DNA of 64,000 bases from positions 20,150,202 to 20,214,201 of the forward strand of contig NC_089762.1 in NCBI RefSeq assembly GCF_040412425.1, in the 5' to 3' direction. The notes under the pieces are model-generated. The model was not told where the DNA came from, made no database searches, and saw only the letters and a list, made by a program, of their open reading frames with translations. Made by a program: the position numbers and the translations under genes. Positions 24,362-37,264 of the stretch are shown in pieces (the stretch's first letter is position 1; each line of letters opens with the position of its first letter). The DNA is from Macrobrachium rosenbergii (Eukaryota; Arthropoda; Malacostraca; Decapoda; Palaemonidae).

Positions 24362-26580
24362 TTAACCCTTAAACGCCTACTGGACGTATCACACGTCGAC
24401 TAAAATTGTCTGTTGGGTGCCAAGTGGACGCACCCGTCGTCGACTACAAAAATTTCAACCTTGGTCAGCTTTTGACTCGACCGAAATGGTCGAAAAAACG
24501 CAATTGTAAGCTAAAACTCTTACATTCTAGTAATATTCAATCATGTACTTCATTTTGCAACAAATTGGAAGTCTCTAGCACAATATTTCGATTTATGGTG
24601 AATTTGAAAAAAACTTTTTTTCGCCAGCTGTAACTTGGCCGAAAATTTCAGAAATTCTTTTGTCATTTTGTCGTAATTTTTGCACTGTTCTATATTAGCC
24701 ATTACATAAAGTTTTATATATGAAAATGTGCACAATTTCATGTACAATACAACAGAAAATAACTCATGGTTGTTGCTTTTATCAGTTTTGAAATATTTTC
24801 ATATAAATCACGATAACTGCTAAAAATTTCAACTTCGGTCAACTTTGATTCGACCGAAATGGTCAAAAATGCAATTGTAAGCTAAAACTCTTACATTCTA
24901 GTAATATTCAATCATTTACCTTCATTTTGCAACCAACTGGAAGTCTCTGCACAATATTTTGATTTATGGTGAATTTAAAAAAAAAACTTTTTCCTTACGC
25001 CCACGCCAGAAATTCTTTTCATCACGTTGTCGTAATGTTTGCCCTTTTATTTATATTAGTCGTTACATAAAGTTTTATATATGGAAATGTGTGCAATTTC
25101 ATGTAGAATACAACAGAAAATAACTCATTGTTGTAGCTTTTATCAGTGTTTGACATATTTTCATATAAATGACGATAACTGCCAAAATTTCAAGCTTCGG
25201 TCAACTTTAACTCAACTGAAATGGTCAAAAAATGCAATTATAAGCTAAAACTCTTACATTCTAGTAATATTCAATCATGTACCTTCATTTTGCAACAAAC
25301 TGGAAGTCTCTAGCACAATATTTTGATTTATGGTGAATTTCTGAAAGAAAAAGTGAATTTCTGAAAAAAAAAAAAACTTTTTCCTTACGTCTGCGCCGCT
25401 GTAATTTCGGCCTGAACGTCTCAGAAATTCTTTCGTCATGTTGTCGTAATGTTTGCATCGTTTTACATTAGTCGTTACATAAACTTTTATATATGAAAAT
25501 GTGCGCAATTTCATGTAGAATGCAACAGAAAATAGCTGATGGTTGTAGCTTTTATCAGTTTTGAAATATTTTCACATAAATCACGATAACTGCCAAAATT
25601 TCAACCTTCGGTCAACTTTAACTCGACCAAAATGGTAAAAAGATCCAATTGTAAGCTAAAACTTTTACATTCTAGTAATATTCAATCATTTACCTTCATT
25701 TTGCAATAAATTGGAAGTCTCTAGCACAATATTTCGATTTATGGTGATTTTTGAAAAAAAATTTTTCCTTACGTCATCTTGTAACTCGCCTGAATATCTC
25801 AGAAATTCTTTTGTCACTTTGTCGTAATATTTGCACTGTTTTATATTAGTCGTTACATAAAGTTTTATATATGAAAATGTGCAATTTCATGTAGAATACA
25901 ACAGAAAATAACTCATGGTTGTAGCTTTTATCAGTTTTGAAATATTTTCATATAAATCACAATAAATAGAAAAAATTCTACCTTCGGTCAACTTTAACTC
26001 GAAATGGTCGAAAACTGCAATTGTAAGCTAAAACACTTACAGTCTAGTAATATTCCATCAATTAGCTTCATTTTTCAACAAACGGGAAGTCTCTAGCACA
26101 ATATTTCGATTTATGGTGAATTTTTGAAAAATACTTTTTTTTTCATGTCCGCACGTTACGAATTCATGTATCATTTTATGATAATATTTTCTCTGTGTTG
26201 CTTTGATTGTTTTACAATATGTTAAATACCAAAATCACTGCAATTTAGTGTACAATACAAAGAAAAAAAAATAACTTGTTAGCTTTTACCGTTTTGCTCA
26301 CAGCGCGATTTGTATACAATTATATATGAATTTTTTTTTTGCACTCATATATTTCAATATTTATATATGATAATGATTTTTTTTTTTTTCATTTCTGATG
26401 GTTGCATACTAAACTTCAGGCAATGACAAAAAAGGAGCCAAAAACGAACTCTTAATCTTAAAAACTAAGCGTGGTGTGATTTTTTAAAAAAACTTTTTTC
26501 CCGCTTCGGCGCTAACTCCTGAACGCTGCCGAACTCCCAAATGCCGCCAGCATACGACAGACACTTTTGTAAATAGAGGT
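24362..26580. mobile_element. TTAA element with ~365-415-bp internal repeats, copy 3
   Basis: The left end TTAACCCTTAAACGCC is intact. The right end stops at tttgtaaatagagg just before its terminal repeat and runs into the TA tract. The landmark gatttatggtga recurs at about 24587, 24959, 25323, 25736 and 26106. This is the longest array in the window. Confidence 0.85.
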
Positions 26581-26596
26581 TTTCATGTTATGGTTA

Positions 26597-26770
<174 letters not shown>

Positions 26771-27288
26771 GTATCTCTTCTTTTTTCTTTGTGCTTGATG
26801 TATTTCATTACAAGTCATAAGCATAACAACACAAAGCAAAACACGCTCCAGCATGTCAGACATCTGCCTAGCCCTCTTCACAACACTGCAGTCCCACCCC
26901 CTCCTAGCTAGGGAACCTGCTCCCCAGCTCCACCCACTTCCCAAAACAACCCCTCTGAGTGAATTCCTCTAAAGTCTTACTGCTCCTCCTCTCCCATGTC
27001 GCCCAGCCATCTGACACATCCACCACCTTGAAAACTCTTCTAGGCCTTCCCCACCCCCTTTCTCAGTCTCTTTATGAGTTTAAGCAGTGTCACCAACATT
27101 TTCTGAGGCTGTGCAGCATTGCCAACCATTGGAGAGTGGTTTTTTCAAATTTTAAATTTTTTGAAATTTATATATATCACATATCTTCGGGGCCTTGGTC
27201 CCTTGTCTGGGTGTGTTGGGCAGTCCAGATAATCGCAAGATTACTGTAGTTCCTGTCTTTTTATTTTGTAAATGAATATTTCTTTCAG

Positions 27289-27378
27289 AAAGAGAACAGA
27301 ATGGCACATCATCTGACAGAAAAAGAGTTGCAAGACCTTTATTTACTGAAGTCTCAAGTGTTTTTGACCAGCTAGAAG
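27289..27378 (+). CDS. Exon 8
   Basis: Acceptor AATATTTCTTTCAG and donor GAAG|GTAAGT, both close to consensus. Two bases complete the Lys from exon 7, then 29 codons: REQNGTSSDRKRVARPLF and TEVSSVFDQLE, ending with one base carried to exon 9. Polar then a short amphipathic stretch. In another frame the exon is also open to a stop, but only this frame matches both neighbours. Confidence 0.85.
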
Positions 27379-29169
27379 GTAAGTAAAAATAATTTTGTTC
27401 TGGTCTTAAATACCTATTACGATCTTAATTTGTAATTTGCATTTATTTGAAGTAGATTATAGGACAGTATTGCTTTGTAGTTTTACTAGTTAAGAGGTAA
27501 TACACTGTGAGATGTGTTTTTCAACTACAGTAGCTGAAAGAAATTTAGTAGTCTGTGTATATTGTAAGGTAAGTTATCAATTTCTGCCTTAATTTATAAT
27601 TTATTCTTTAAGAGGCATTACCTTAGGCTAGTTTTTTGTGGAACTAAATTGTTAAAGCTTTTTTTCATTTTTTGCAAGCTTGATATCTGGCATTTTGCCA
27701 TAATTCTGCAGGGTTTTGACACTACTATTAATAACATTAGTAGTGCTCAAATCTGTGGCTGGTTAGAGCTTTTCAAAGTCTAATTTCAATTTATGCTGCA
27801 TGGAAAAATTGTAGTATTTTATAGCAATACTAAATAGAAATCATAAGGTGGTTTAATGGTGCCACAGAGCTAAAATTCTCAACTGTAGCTGTTCTTTAAG
27901 TAATTTGTTGAATGAAAATATATTTTTTAAAATTGATTGCAGTGATTTAAAAGTTTAGTAACTGATTATATTAAAAATGTTGAAGGAAATGGAATTTCTA
28001 AATGCAGCTTTTGTCTCTTTAAACATTCATAAATGTCATTATGGCTCGTGATACATACAGGTTTATTATTAGTTATGTTAAAATTAATTTTTTCCATTGT
28101 AGGATGGGGTAACACTACTTATGTGTCATCGGTTATTTTATTTGATGAATTTTTTTTATATTTCTAAAGTAGGCTTACAATGCTGTTAATTTGACCCTAT
28201 ATTCTTTATGATAGGTTTCAGTGATATTAAATCATCTCTGAGAATCACATTGCTGTGTAATAAAATGGAACAGAAGTTTTAGTTGCTTCAGTTCATCATT
28301 ATCATCTTCATCTCTCTTTATAGAGGTGGAATTGTAATGAGTTCTTTTTGCTCTTTTTCTGTCTTTTAATTTTCTTCCTGAATTCCCATCTGATCCATAA
28401 TGAGAGACTCAGAGTTTGCACCTTTCCTAATTAGAGCCAGAAGACTGTTTGAATTGAGAAATATAAGATTTCCTCCAATAATTGAACTACGTCTTCTTTG
28501 GATTATGCATAAGGTTTGAACCTGTACAAAATTGATATCTTTGTGCAAAAACTCTTCATATACCCCAGAAAATCATAAACTTGCAATAGAACATATAAGA
28601 TGTAAAGGTTTGCATTATGCGATATGTGCTAATGGGTCCAAATCTTCATGAGGCATGGGATCTGCAGCCATGTTACTCAGCAAAACATGTAAACTAGTAT
28701 TTAATTGGATCAGCCATTATAATGATTAAAGATATGTCATTATAGAAATTTGTAATTCTCAGTGACTCTAGAAGTGCTTTGGAAGCCCTTCAAAATTAAA
28801 ATCCAAAATATATCCTTCCACAACACATTAAATTTTCACCAAGTGTATGAAGATGGTTAAAATGTAGGTATTAAAGGAAATTAAGCTGATAAAGCAGCCA
28901 AAGCTGCAACTATTATGACAAAATTGCATGTAGATACTATATTCAAAGAAGTGATTACATAACATTTTTAAAACATGCAAGGTTATTTTCATTGAGGTAG
29001 GTCAGTTTTACATGTTTTTAGGCCACATTGTGTGCAGGCTTTAATGAGTATGGTCACACCAAAAAATAAGTGCAGATTGGTCTATCATGGCGAATTTGGC
29101 ACTTTTTACACAAGATAAATAGCAGAGTGCAGGATGGTTACTGCACAATCACTTTTGGTAGAAACATCA

Positions 29170-29200
<31 letters not shown>

Positions 29201-29440
29201 ACTAACATGGCTTCCTCATAAACCAAATTGACCAGAATCTCAGGGTTTCTCAGCTGCACCCAAGAGTGCAGTGTTAAAGGTTATTACTTGGTACAGGCCT
29301 ACCTAATTAATGGTTAACAGGGTTCTGATGTTGGTGGTTAGGAGAAAATTTTGTGTGCTGTATTCAGGGATGGCTGCTCCAGCTGGTTTAAGGTGCCTTG
29401 AGCAGCCATAGGTAACTGGGGTATGGAACTTTTCCAATTA
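27379..29440. other. Single-copy intron DNA
   Basis: First 2 kb of the last intron. AT-rich, with no TIR, LINE or coding-like stretch that I can support. A poly-T run lies at 29167-29200. Confidence 0.6.
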
Positions 29441-29706
29441 TAGTCAATCCTCCAGATTTGCGGGCTTGCAATTTGCAGACTCAGCGATTCACGGAATTTT
29501 CTGTGGAACCTATCTATAAATTATTCAGAAAAACACCCACTTGGATTTTTCGTAGAGCAATGTTCTGTATTTTTCATGTTATTTTCATGTCCAAATACTG
29601 TACTGTACCTACATACACATTTTATGATAAAATAATGATTTGCAGTACTAATTTTCAAATAATATTAACTTTAATAGGTTAAATAATAATATGTAGATAA
29701 AATAAT

Positions 29707-29709
<3 letters not shown>

Positions 29710-29798
<89 letters not shown>
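29710..29798. repeat. (CT)n microsatellite
   Basis: CT tract with a single TCC interruption at about 29759. Confidence 0.97.
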
Positions 29799-29800
<2 letters not shown>

Positions 29801-30107
29801 TCCTTTCCTCAGTTCTCTCTCTCTTACTGAGATGAGAGAATTTCATGCATATGTAATATACTGTATATGTTTATTTGTTTTATGTGATAAATAAATGATT
29901 TACTAATTTTCAAATATCAGTGTACTAAACACAGCAAAATATCAATTCATGAAAGAAAATACAGTGAATTAGGAAGATTTTAGTTCAGTAAAAATTCTTC
30001 CCCTCATCATTTTCTTAAAGCTCTGGAGAGGGGAAGGGGTGTTGTGTAACCTTTCAAATATGTCAAATATCTTGACATACTGACTGCAAGGGTAATGAAG
30101 GATGCTG

Positions 30108-30113
<6 letters not shown>

Positions 30114-30195
<82 letters not shown>
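30114..30195. repeat. (CT)n microsatellite
   Basis: Pure CT tract; a short second tract is at 30231-30247. Confidence 0.97.
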
Positions 30196-30199
<4 letters not shown>

Positions 30200-30552
30200 T
30201 AATCTAAATTATGTTCTTTGTATTTCATATCTCTCTCTCTCTCTCTCACTGAGATAGATTTTTATGTACATGTAACATATGTTTACTGTATTTGTTTTGT
30301 AAACTGTAGTGTTATAGATAAACGTGATGTTACTTTGTTATTAATTTTGTTTCATATTTTCCATGCTATAATTAAAACTTTTTGCATTTGTATAGTAAAT
30401 TATTAAAAATTTTAAACAAATACATATGATTCCCAGTCTCTTCCCTTCTTTTCTCAGATTCTTCAGAGCAGGGTGGGTACAAGTACCTGTAAATTAACTT
30501 GACATATTGACCATGAAGGGGAGTGGTGCCCACAGATGGTCATATGATACTG

Positions 30553-30557
<5 letters not shown>

Positions 30558-30645
<88 letters not shown>
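30558..30645. repeat. (CT)n microsatellite
   Basis: CT tract interrupted once near 30593. Confidence 0.97.
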
Positions 30646-30648
<3 letters not shown>

Positions 30649-30729
30649 ACATGCCAAAGGATACTCAGAATGTGAGAGATGGATGAATAGATAGATAGAA
30701 AAGGGAGAGTGGTTGATAGAAAAGATATA

Positions 30730-30731
<2 letters not shown>

Positions 30732-30786
<55 letters not shown>
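30732..30786. repeat. (CT)n microsatellite
   Basis: Pure CT tract. Confidence 0.97.
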
Positions 30787-30789
<3 letters not shown>

Positions 30790-31039
30790 GTTGTGGCTTT
30801 GAAATGATATGTAATATCATTTCAAGTGCTCTAATAATAGGAGGTAATATTTTAAAGTATATTTGATGTGAGGTGCTAGTTTAAGGTATACATTTGTTAT
30901 CGAACTTTCCAAAATAGGCAGTTATAAGCATTTTTAAGTGGTTTGTTAACTATTTTGCAGTTTTGCTACTATATTTGCGGGGGTTGTGATGCATCCCCCG
31001 CAAATATGGGTGATTAACTGTATTTCTTTACTCCCCACT

Positions 31040-31391
31040 GCAGGCAGTCCCCAATTAATGTCGGGGTTCGTTCGACACTGCGACGTCAAAGCGAAAAGCA
31101 GTGTAACGCGAGACATTATAAAAATCGTAAGAAAACCTTAATTTTAATCTTTTGGGTGTTTTGAAAACGACGTAACCTGCATTTTGATTGAGCCTTTCAT
31201 CAAAAACCTCCAAATTTTGACCATTCTGCAGTTTTGGAGCCATATTAAAGTTCCAGTCTTCTGTCGGACTGGCGACGTAAACCTGGAACATGCGCTGTAA
31301 CCCGGAAATAGTTTTTGATGAATATATTTAAAGACCATAGTAACCTCAGAACGACATAAGCGAGTCTGACATAACCCAGGGAATGCCTGTA
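31040..31391. mobile_element. MITE, GGCAGTCCC family, copy 4 (diverged)
   Basis: Ends CAGGCAGTCCCCAATTAATG and CCAGGGAATGCCTGTA. The interior has diverged from the other copies, and two minus-strand open frames in it (31055-31404) have no recognisable domain. Confidence 0.75.
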
Positions 31392-31399
31392 TTGCATTC

Positions 31400-32336
31400 T
31401 TCATACTGGTAGTGCAGTGTCCTTATTGTATGTACAGTAGTTGTTTTTTATTGCTTCCTCTTGAGCATGGCAGATCCTCATAGCCATTTTCATATGGTCA
31501 TACCAAGGGAAGAGCAGGGGGCATCCACAGGCTAAGCAATTGAACTGGTATACCATATTAATCAGTTTCAAGGAATCTCTCAGTGATGGGGCTGGATTAT
31601 TCTTCACACAGTGCTCCCCCACTTTTTCACAGGGATAGGTTCCAAAACCCACCGTGGAAATGCAAAATCTGCAGAAATGCAAAATCCCCTCTAAAAACAC
31701 ATAACTGCTTATAACTGCTAAATACCCTGTACCCCTTAAACTAAAACACTTGTAACTGCCTATTTTAAAAGTTCACTGCCAAATTTAATAGTTCAAACAA
31801 AAATATGCCTTAAATTATCATACTAAAACAATATGTTATCAATTGAAACAAAATACACCGCAGACCATCATCCCAAAACAGCACAGGTCATCTTAGATTA
31901 CCCTGTTATAACTGTTACCCTTTAAGTATATGCACCCCCTAAAATGCTTATAACAATGATTTACTAATTTTAAAATAATATCTATTAAATGTTTAATGTA
32001 AACTAAATAAATCTTTAATACAAATTAAATAAATCTGTCTTACAGAATGTTTGACAACTAATCAAGTTACCCCTGCATGTATAAGCATACTCATTTTCTC
32101 TCATAGTATTGAGGTCGTTCCGTTTTCCTTTTACATTGGTAAAAATTAAAATTGTCACTAATTCACTTTTTTTTTCGTAGAGAGCAACACTGTTTATTAA
32201 CTAATTATTGTATTTTTCATATTGTGTTCGTGGGATTACAGTTTTATGGTAAAGATGATGTACAATGTACTTATGCTGTAGTACTGTAGTTAAGCTCATT
32301 CCGGGGTGAGCCCTGTAATGAGCAAACAGGTTTATG
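31400..32336. other. Repeat-like, unassigned
   Basis: Includes a stretch at 31607-31700 with gcaaaatctgcagaaatgca duplications and further AT-rich sequence. It may be another MITE, but I could not find paired ends. Confidence 0.35.

Positions 32337-32423
<87 letters not shown>
32337..32423. repeat. (CT)n microsatellite
   Basis: Pure CT tract directly next to the hairpin. Confidence 0.97.
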
Positions 32424-32424
<1 letters not shown>

Positions 32425-32426
32425 AA

Positions 32427-32669
32427 GTAATGTAAGATGTACAGTATTTGAATGATATTACTGTAAAGTGTTTTTGATGATAGAGCATATTGTACAATAT
32501 CTAAAAAATATTTGCTAATTTTCATGTTATTTTCAGTCTGCTTTCAATAAAAGCAAGCAGACTGGAAAAAAAATGAAAATAATCAGCAAATATTTTAGAT
32601 ATTGTACAGTATGTTCTATCATCCAAAAACACTTTACAGTAATATCATTCCAAATACATCTTACATTAC
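32427..32669. repeat. Long inverted repeat (hairpin), ~118-bp arms
   Basis: The left arm 32427-32544 begins GTAATGTAAGATGTACAG and ends CAGTCTGCTT; the right arm 32554-32669 begins AAGCAGACTGG and ends ATCTTACATTAC. The arms are nearly complementary throughout, with a 9-base loop. No coding sequence. Confidence 0.92.
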
Positions 32670-33715
32670 TATTAAAAAGAGAAAGATTGAAAAACTATAA
32701 ATTGAATGCAGCAGATGCAGCAATTACTTTCAACTCTACCAGCTTGAAAGAGGGTCCTCTGCCTATATTCAGTAAATGACAATATCTATGGAATAATCAA
32801 CCTGATAGCAACAAATGAAAACATATCAAGCCTAATGTTGCAGTATGTGATTTATTGTGTCAAAAGGAACAACACACAAGTAATTTTGACTCATCTTAGA
32901 ATTGGTTATTCATTTCACTTCTGGATATTTGATGAGCAGCCCATATGATTCAATTCCTATACTATGTGAAGAGAGTAAAGTAACACTACAGTTAAGCATT
33001 TATTGTGTGGATGTCCAAAGTATAATAAAAAACAAATGTCAAGTTTGAAACAGTGATTGCAGTAATTTTGTCAGAATCTTGATAATTTTTAATTAACCCA
33101 GCTATTAAATTTGATAAAAACTGTAATTATATAAAATAGCAATTTTATTATTAAAAAGATAAATCCTTCATGCCAGCCTTGTAATAGCTAAGTAAATTAG
33201 TTTTTTGCTTTGGTTAATCTAAATAATAATAATCCATATCATCTTCTTTTACCTTCTTATCACATGATTATACAGTCACAATATTTGATGTCTGCAATGT
33301 CCCACCACTGAACATTACACCTCCTAGTGTCATCTTCTTAATGTATTGTATTTTGTAGTTCTAAATCTCCCCCACTTTGCAAATGACATGTCTCCACTGT
33401 AAGTGTATTAAAAGCATAATAGGTTTTTGTTGCAAATGTTAATAGGATGCTCTTGGTTTACCGGTAGTCCAGATATCTCTTTCTACAAAATAGCGAAGGC
33501 TGTAGCTACTCATATAAGCAGAAGAGCACCTTTGATGGTATGAGATGCCCCCTGAATGGCAGATGAGCCTCTTTTCGTGAGGCCAGATGAACATGCTTTC
33601 ACTCGTGGAACATTGTGAAGAAAATGGTAGTGTAACCACCACATACTTTGGTGTAAATGTCATCAAATGACCATAGCATAGGGTTGCAACCCCATATCCG
33701 GTATTGATAATGGAA
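32670..33715. other. Single-copy-like, no feature seen
   Basis: AT-rich, no recognisable repeat ends or exons. A 75-codon minus-strand frame at 33439-33666 has no domain. Confidence 0.5.
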
Positions 33716-33734
33716 AAATCAGAGAAAGAATAAA

Positions 33735-34585
33735 ATGCTAAGTTAGGTATCTTAATGTTTGTGGATGTGGTTCAAAAGAGAAGAAATGTATGATAGCTGA
33801 TTTGTTAAAGGAAAGAAAACTCGATATCTTGGAATTAAGAGAAAGAAAAGTGAAAGGGCATTGTGTGATTGTATCAAAGGTAGCTGAAGGGTGTAGAGAA
33901 GTCAAAGAGGTAAGGGTTATAGTGTCAGGAATACTCTTGGGGATGATTGAAAGAGGACAAATGAATTAGGTCAAGGACTGTATGGGTAAGACTGAATGTG
34001 GCAGGAGTAAAAGTTTTAATAGTGAGTGTATATGATTAACAAATGGTAAAAAAATGAAGGACAGCTTGATTCTGTATCTAGCAGGATTCAGAGAGCATGA
34101 AAGAGTCGATTTTGCTAGGTGAAATGAATGCAAAGAGGTTGCTTTAGTAAATTAGAATGGAGAGTGATGTGGAAATGTGTTTGGAAAGAGGGCTGATTTT
34201 GGGTGGAAATACATAGCTTCCAAAGAAGAATAATCATTAGTGTGTTTTTAAAGAGAAAATGGTGAGGAAAAGTTTGTTAGATTGCCCACACACACACGCT
34301 AGTTCAAAGTAAATGAAAGAGGGATGTAATGTTGGTAGGAGTGTTAGTGGTCTGTCTGATTGTTATTTGGTTGAAGACAAAACTGAAAAAAAAAGATCAG
34401 TGGTAAAAATAATTAAGACAAGTTGGTGAGAAGGAAATGAGAATAACAAGTAGAAAATGGATTAAATGATGGTAAGGGTTGAAGACACATAAGTAGAAAG
34501 AGTGGTTGAAGAGCATGTAAAACTTGTGGATGAGGTCATAGGGGCAATGTTTGTGGTTATAGGTGGGTAGGAGGATGGAATGAAA
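33735..34585 (+). mobile_element. Degraded LINE endonuclease region
   Basis: One open stretch reads RYLNVCGCGSKEKKCMIADL then LKERKLDILELRERKVKG. This is the start of the AP-type endonuclease (EEP) domain of non-LTR retrotransposons, where the usual pattern is LNVRG...L..RRLDVL.L.ETK; the catalytic Glu of that ETK is present here as ERK. The frame is lost after about 33970. A MITE at 34586 cuts it off. Confidence 0.6.
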
Positions 34586-34858
34586 TACAGTCATACTCCG
34601 AACTTACGCGAGGTTAGGTTCTAGAACCCCTCGCGCAGGGTGAATTTTCACGTAAGTTTGGCATGGCCTCTAAAAAGGCTAATAAATGCTTATTTCTAAA
34701 GTTTAAACACGAAATATGACCCTAATCATGCTCCCAGATTATTAAGTTAACTTTTAAATGAAATTAAAGTTACTTGTAATTTCATTTAAAAGTTAGCTTA
34801 ATACATTACCCTTAAAAAAGAAAATAAGTGGTTGACATAAAAACTGAGATTTGGAAGA

Positions 34859-34927
<69 letters not shown>

Positions 34928-35203
34928 GATCTATTTTTAGAATCGTCTCAACCTCTTTTTAACAACTTTATTCTGCATCTTTTTCTCTTTGTTCTGAAAT
35001 GCTTTTCATGAACAAACAGTGTTTTACATTTTCACTAATACAACTCTTAGCTATTATGTCTCTATGTTTTAGAACGTATTTGCAACACTAGCGCATTTAC
35101 ACGTGAGACGATACAGGTCAAATTAGATCAATTTAAACCATCTACTGTACAGGTAAAGATGTACAAAGAATTAAGTTGTAAAAATGTGTGAGCGCTAACT
35201 ATG

Positions 35204-35243
<40 letters not shown>

Positions 35244-35310
35244 GGGTTGTCCTTACTGAAGAGAGTGAAATTATTTATCAGTTATTACAGAGACTGAGAG
35301 AATAATACAC

Positions 35311-35346
<36 letters not shown>

Positions 35347-36056
35347 CCTTACTTGAAATATCAAGTTATATTATTTATGAATTATTACGGGAGAGAGAGA
35401 GAGAGAGAAAGTTATTCTTGCGTTAGATATCAAAAGATGGAAATTCATTATTAAACTAACTATTAAATGAAATTAAAGTTACTGTATTTACATTTAAAAG
35501 TTAGCTTAATACATTACCCTTAAAAAAAGAAATAAATGGTGTGACTCTCTCACCCATTCTGCCGATCTATTTTTAGAAGTCTTCTCAACCTGTTTGTAAA
35601 AAATTCTTTATTCTGTCACTTTCTCTTTGCTCTGAAATGCTCTATGTCTCTATGTTTTAGAACGGCGCATTTACAGTTTGTAAACAGTACGGGGAAAATT
35701 AGATCAATTGAAAATCATGTACTGTACAGTTAAAGACATACAGAGAAACAGTGGTGTAATGCGTAGGTTGGCTAACTTCGAACGAGAGAGAGAGAGAATT
35801 ACAAGAAAAATTTGACCACTGATTAGCAACACTCCCCTCCTTGTCAAGTTAAATGACATGTCTGACAGCTTTTGCCTTCACCTCCTTCTTACAAAAGATG
35901 AGGGAAGAATTTGTTCAAAATAATACGAATTTTGTAATTACAGTTTTATTATTATTATTATTATTATTATTTGAAAATTAGTACTAATTATTAGGTAAAA
36001 AGTTTATCATACAAATAAACATACCTGTATACCTGTACCATAAAAATTCATCTCAC

Positions 36057-36092
<36 letters not shown>

Positions 36093-36306
36093 TATTACTT
36101 TTAATAATATTTAATGTAATTTATACATAAAAGCTTGAAAACTTATAAATTACATAAAAAATTAAACAAACACTTTTGCTGGGTTTCTCAGTGTTCGTGT
36201 GTCTGTGAAAAACTCGTGTATGACCATTAGTTAGGTTCCAATGAAAAATTCGTGTGTCTGTGAATTCGTGCAACTCGAATCTTGCAAGTTCAAGGTATTA
36301 CTGTAA
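34586..36306. mobile_element. TIR element with internal ~708-bp duplication
   Basis: Ends TACAGTCATACTCCGAACTT and CAAGTTCAAGGTATTACTGTA are imperfect inverted repeats. Inside, ttaatacattacccttaaaa occurs at 34798 and 35506 with similar flanks, including a small palindrome (tttcatttaaaagttagctta). CT, GA and ATT microsatellites are interspersed. No transposase. Confidence 0.7.
34861..34922. repeat. (CT)n microsatellite
   Basis: Pure CT tract within the TIR element. GA tracts at 35205-35240, 35312-35341, 35392-35408 and 36061-36089 are in the opposite orientation in the same element; (ATT)n is at 35946-35971. Confidence 0.95.
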
Positions 36307-37210
36307 TAAGTGGTGGGATGGGAAAATAGGGTTTAGTGAAGGAAAATGGAGATTATTTTAGTGCAGTTTCATGAAAGAAAGGAAGTTCATTTGCTGGCAT
36401 GCAGGAAGAAAGTTAGATAGAGAAAGAAGATACATAATAAAAATAGTGAGGGGTGTACAAGGTCTTTAAGAATAAAAGTTGTTCTGTTGGGCAGTAAATG
36501 GAGAGAGAGAGAGAGAGAGAAGCTGTTGGACAAATGGATTTGAGAATAAAAGTTTTAAATGGAGAGATGTAAGTGAATGCAATCCTGTGTTTTGAAGATT
36601 TGTTTGATGTGGGGGCAAAAAGATAGAAGAGCTGAATGGTTAAAGTGGAAGGGATTATTATAAGGTTGAGAATGTTTCTGAAAATGACTGATGATGTAAG
36701 GGCAGCGATAAAGATGCTGAACAGTGTGAAGACCCAGGAGACAAAAGTTACAAGTGAAATGCTGCAGTATGATTGAGATTGAAATTGAGGGCCAACCATG
36801 ATTTGTAAATTATATCTGGATGAAGAAGAGGGTCTGAATGAATGGATGAGAGGGGTAATTAATCCATTGTTTGAAGGTAAAGGTGAAAGAAGCATCTGTG
36901 AGAATTTTAGGGCCATAGCATTACAGTACTTAGTATACCAGCAAAAGTACATGGTAGTATTTTAATGGAGAAAGTGGAGCAGTGGAACAGATGACAGAAG
37001 GACTGATAGAATTTAGACAAGTAACATGGTGTGTTGAATAAATTTTTTTTACAGAATTGTCTTTCGATAAGTTTTACAGGAAAAAGGAGAGGCTACTTGT
37101 GGCATTTATGGGCCTTAAAAATGCTTTTAACAGAATCACTGTAGAGGCAGTATGGAGTCTGATGAGAATATTTATAGAAAAGTTTTTGCTGAAAGTGAAG
37201 TGTATTAAAA
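36307..37210 (+). mobile_element. Degraded LINE, reverse transcriptase palm entry
   Basis: At 37076-37179 an open stretch reads FYRKKERLLVAFMGLKNAF then NRITVEAVWSLMRIF. This matches the palm motif of LINE RTs (xLyvaFmDLekAyDrv...lW..L); the first catalytic Asp is replaced by Gly (MGLKNAF), so it is inactive as well as frame-broken. It may be the continuation of the endonuclease remnant before 34585, split by the TIR element. A MITE end interrupts it at 37211. Confidence 0.65.
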
Positions 37211-37262
37211 TACAGGCAGTCCCGGTTATCAGCGGCCTTGTTATTGGCAATCCGGCTTTATG
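37211..37262. mobile_element. GGCAGTCCC-family MITE end
   Basis: TACAGGCAGTCCCGGTTATC followed by ggccttgttattggcaatcc, matching the right end of 20001-20286 in reverse. The opposite end of the same family, same orientation, is at 38640-38789, so one element may have been split by about 1.4 kb of other DNA. Confidence 0.75.
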
Positions 37263-37264
37263 GA

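Larger units (their letters stand above)
29441..31020. mobile_element. CAGTAAACCCCC-type element, expanded by CT tracts
   Basis: Left TAGTCAATCCTCCAGATTTG and right CCCCCGCAAATATGGGTGATTAACTG resemble the family ends. Inside are CT tracts at 29710-29798, 30114-30195, 30558-30645 and 30732-30786. The flanks of these tracts are partly similar to each other (ctgaaaaatctctctc at 30106 and 30551), suggesting internal duplication. Confidence 0.65.

Noticed and set aside
36413..36952. 179-codon minus-strand open frame
   Set aside because: It is antisense to the LINE remnant and is rich in Ser, Phe and Tyr, the expected complement of purine-rich LINE DNA.
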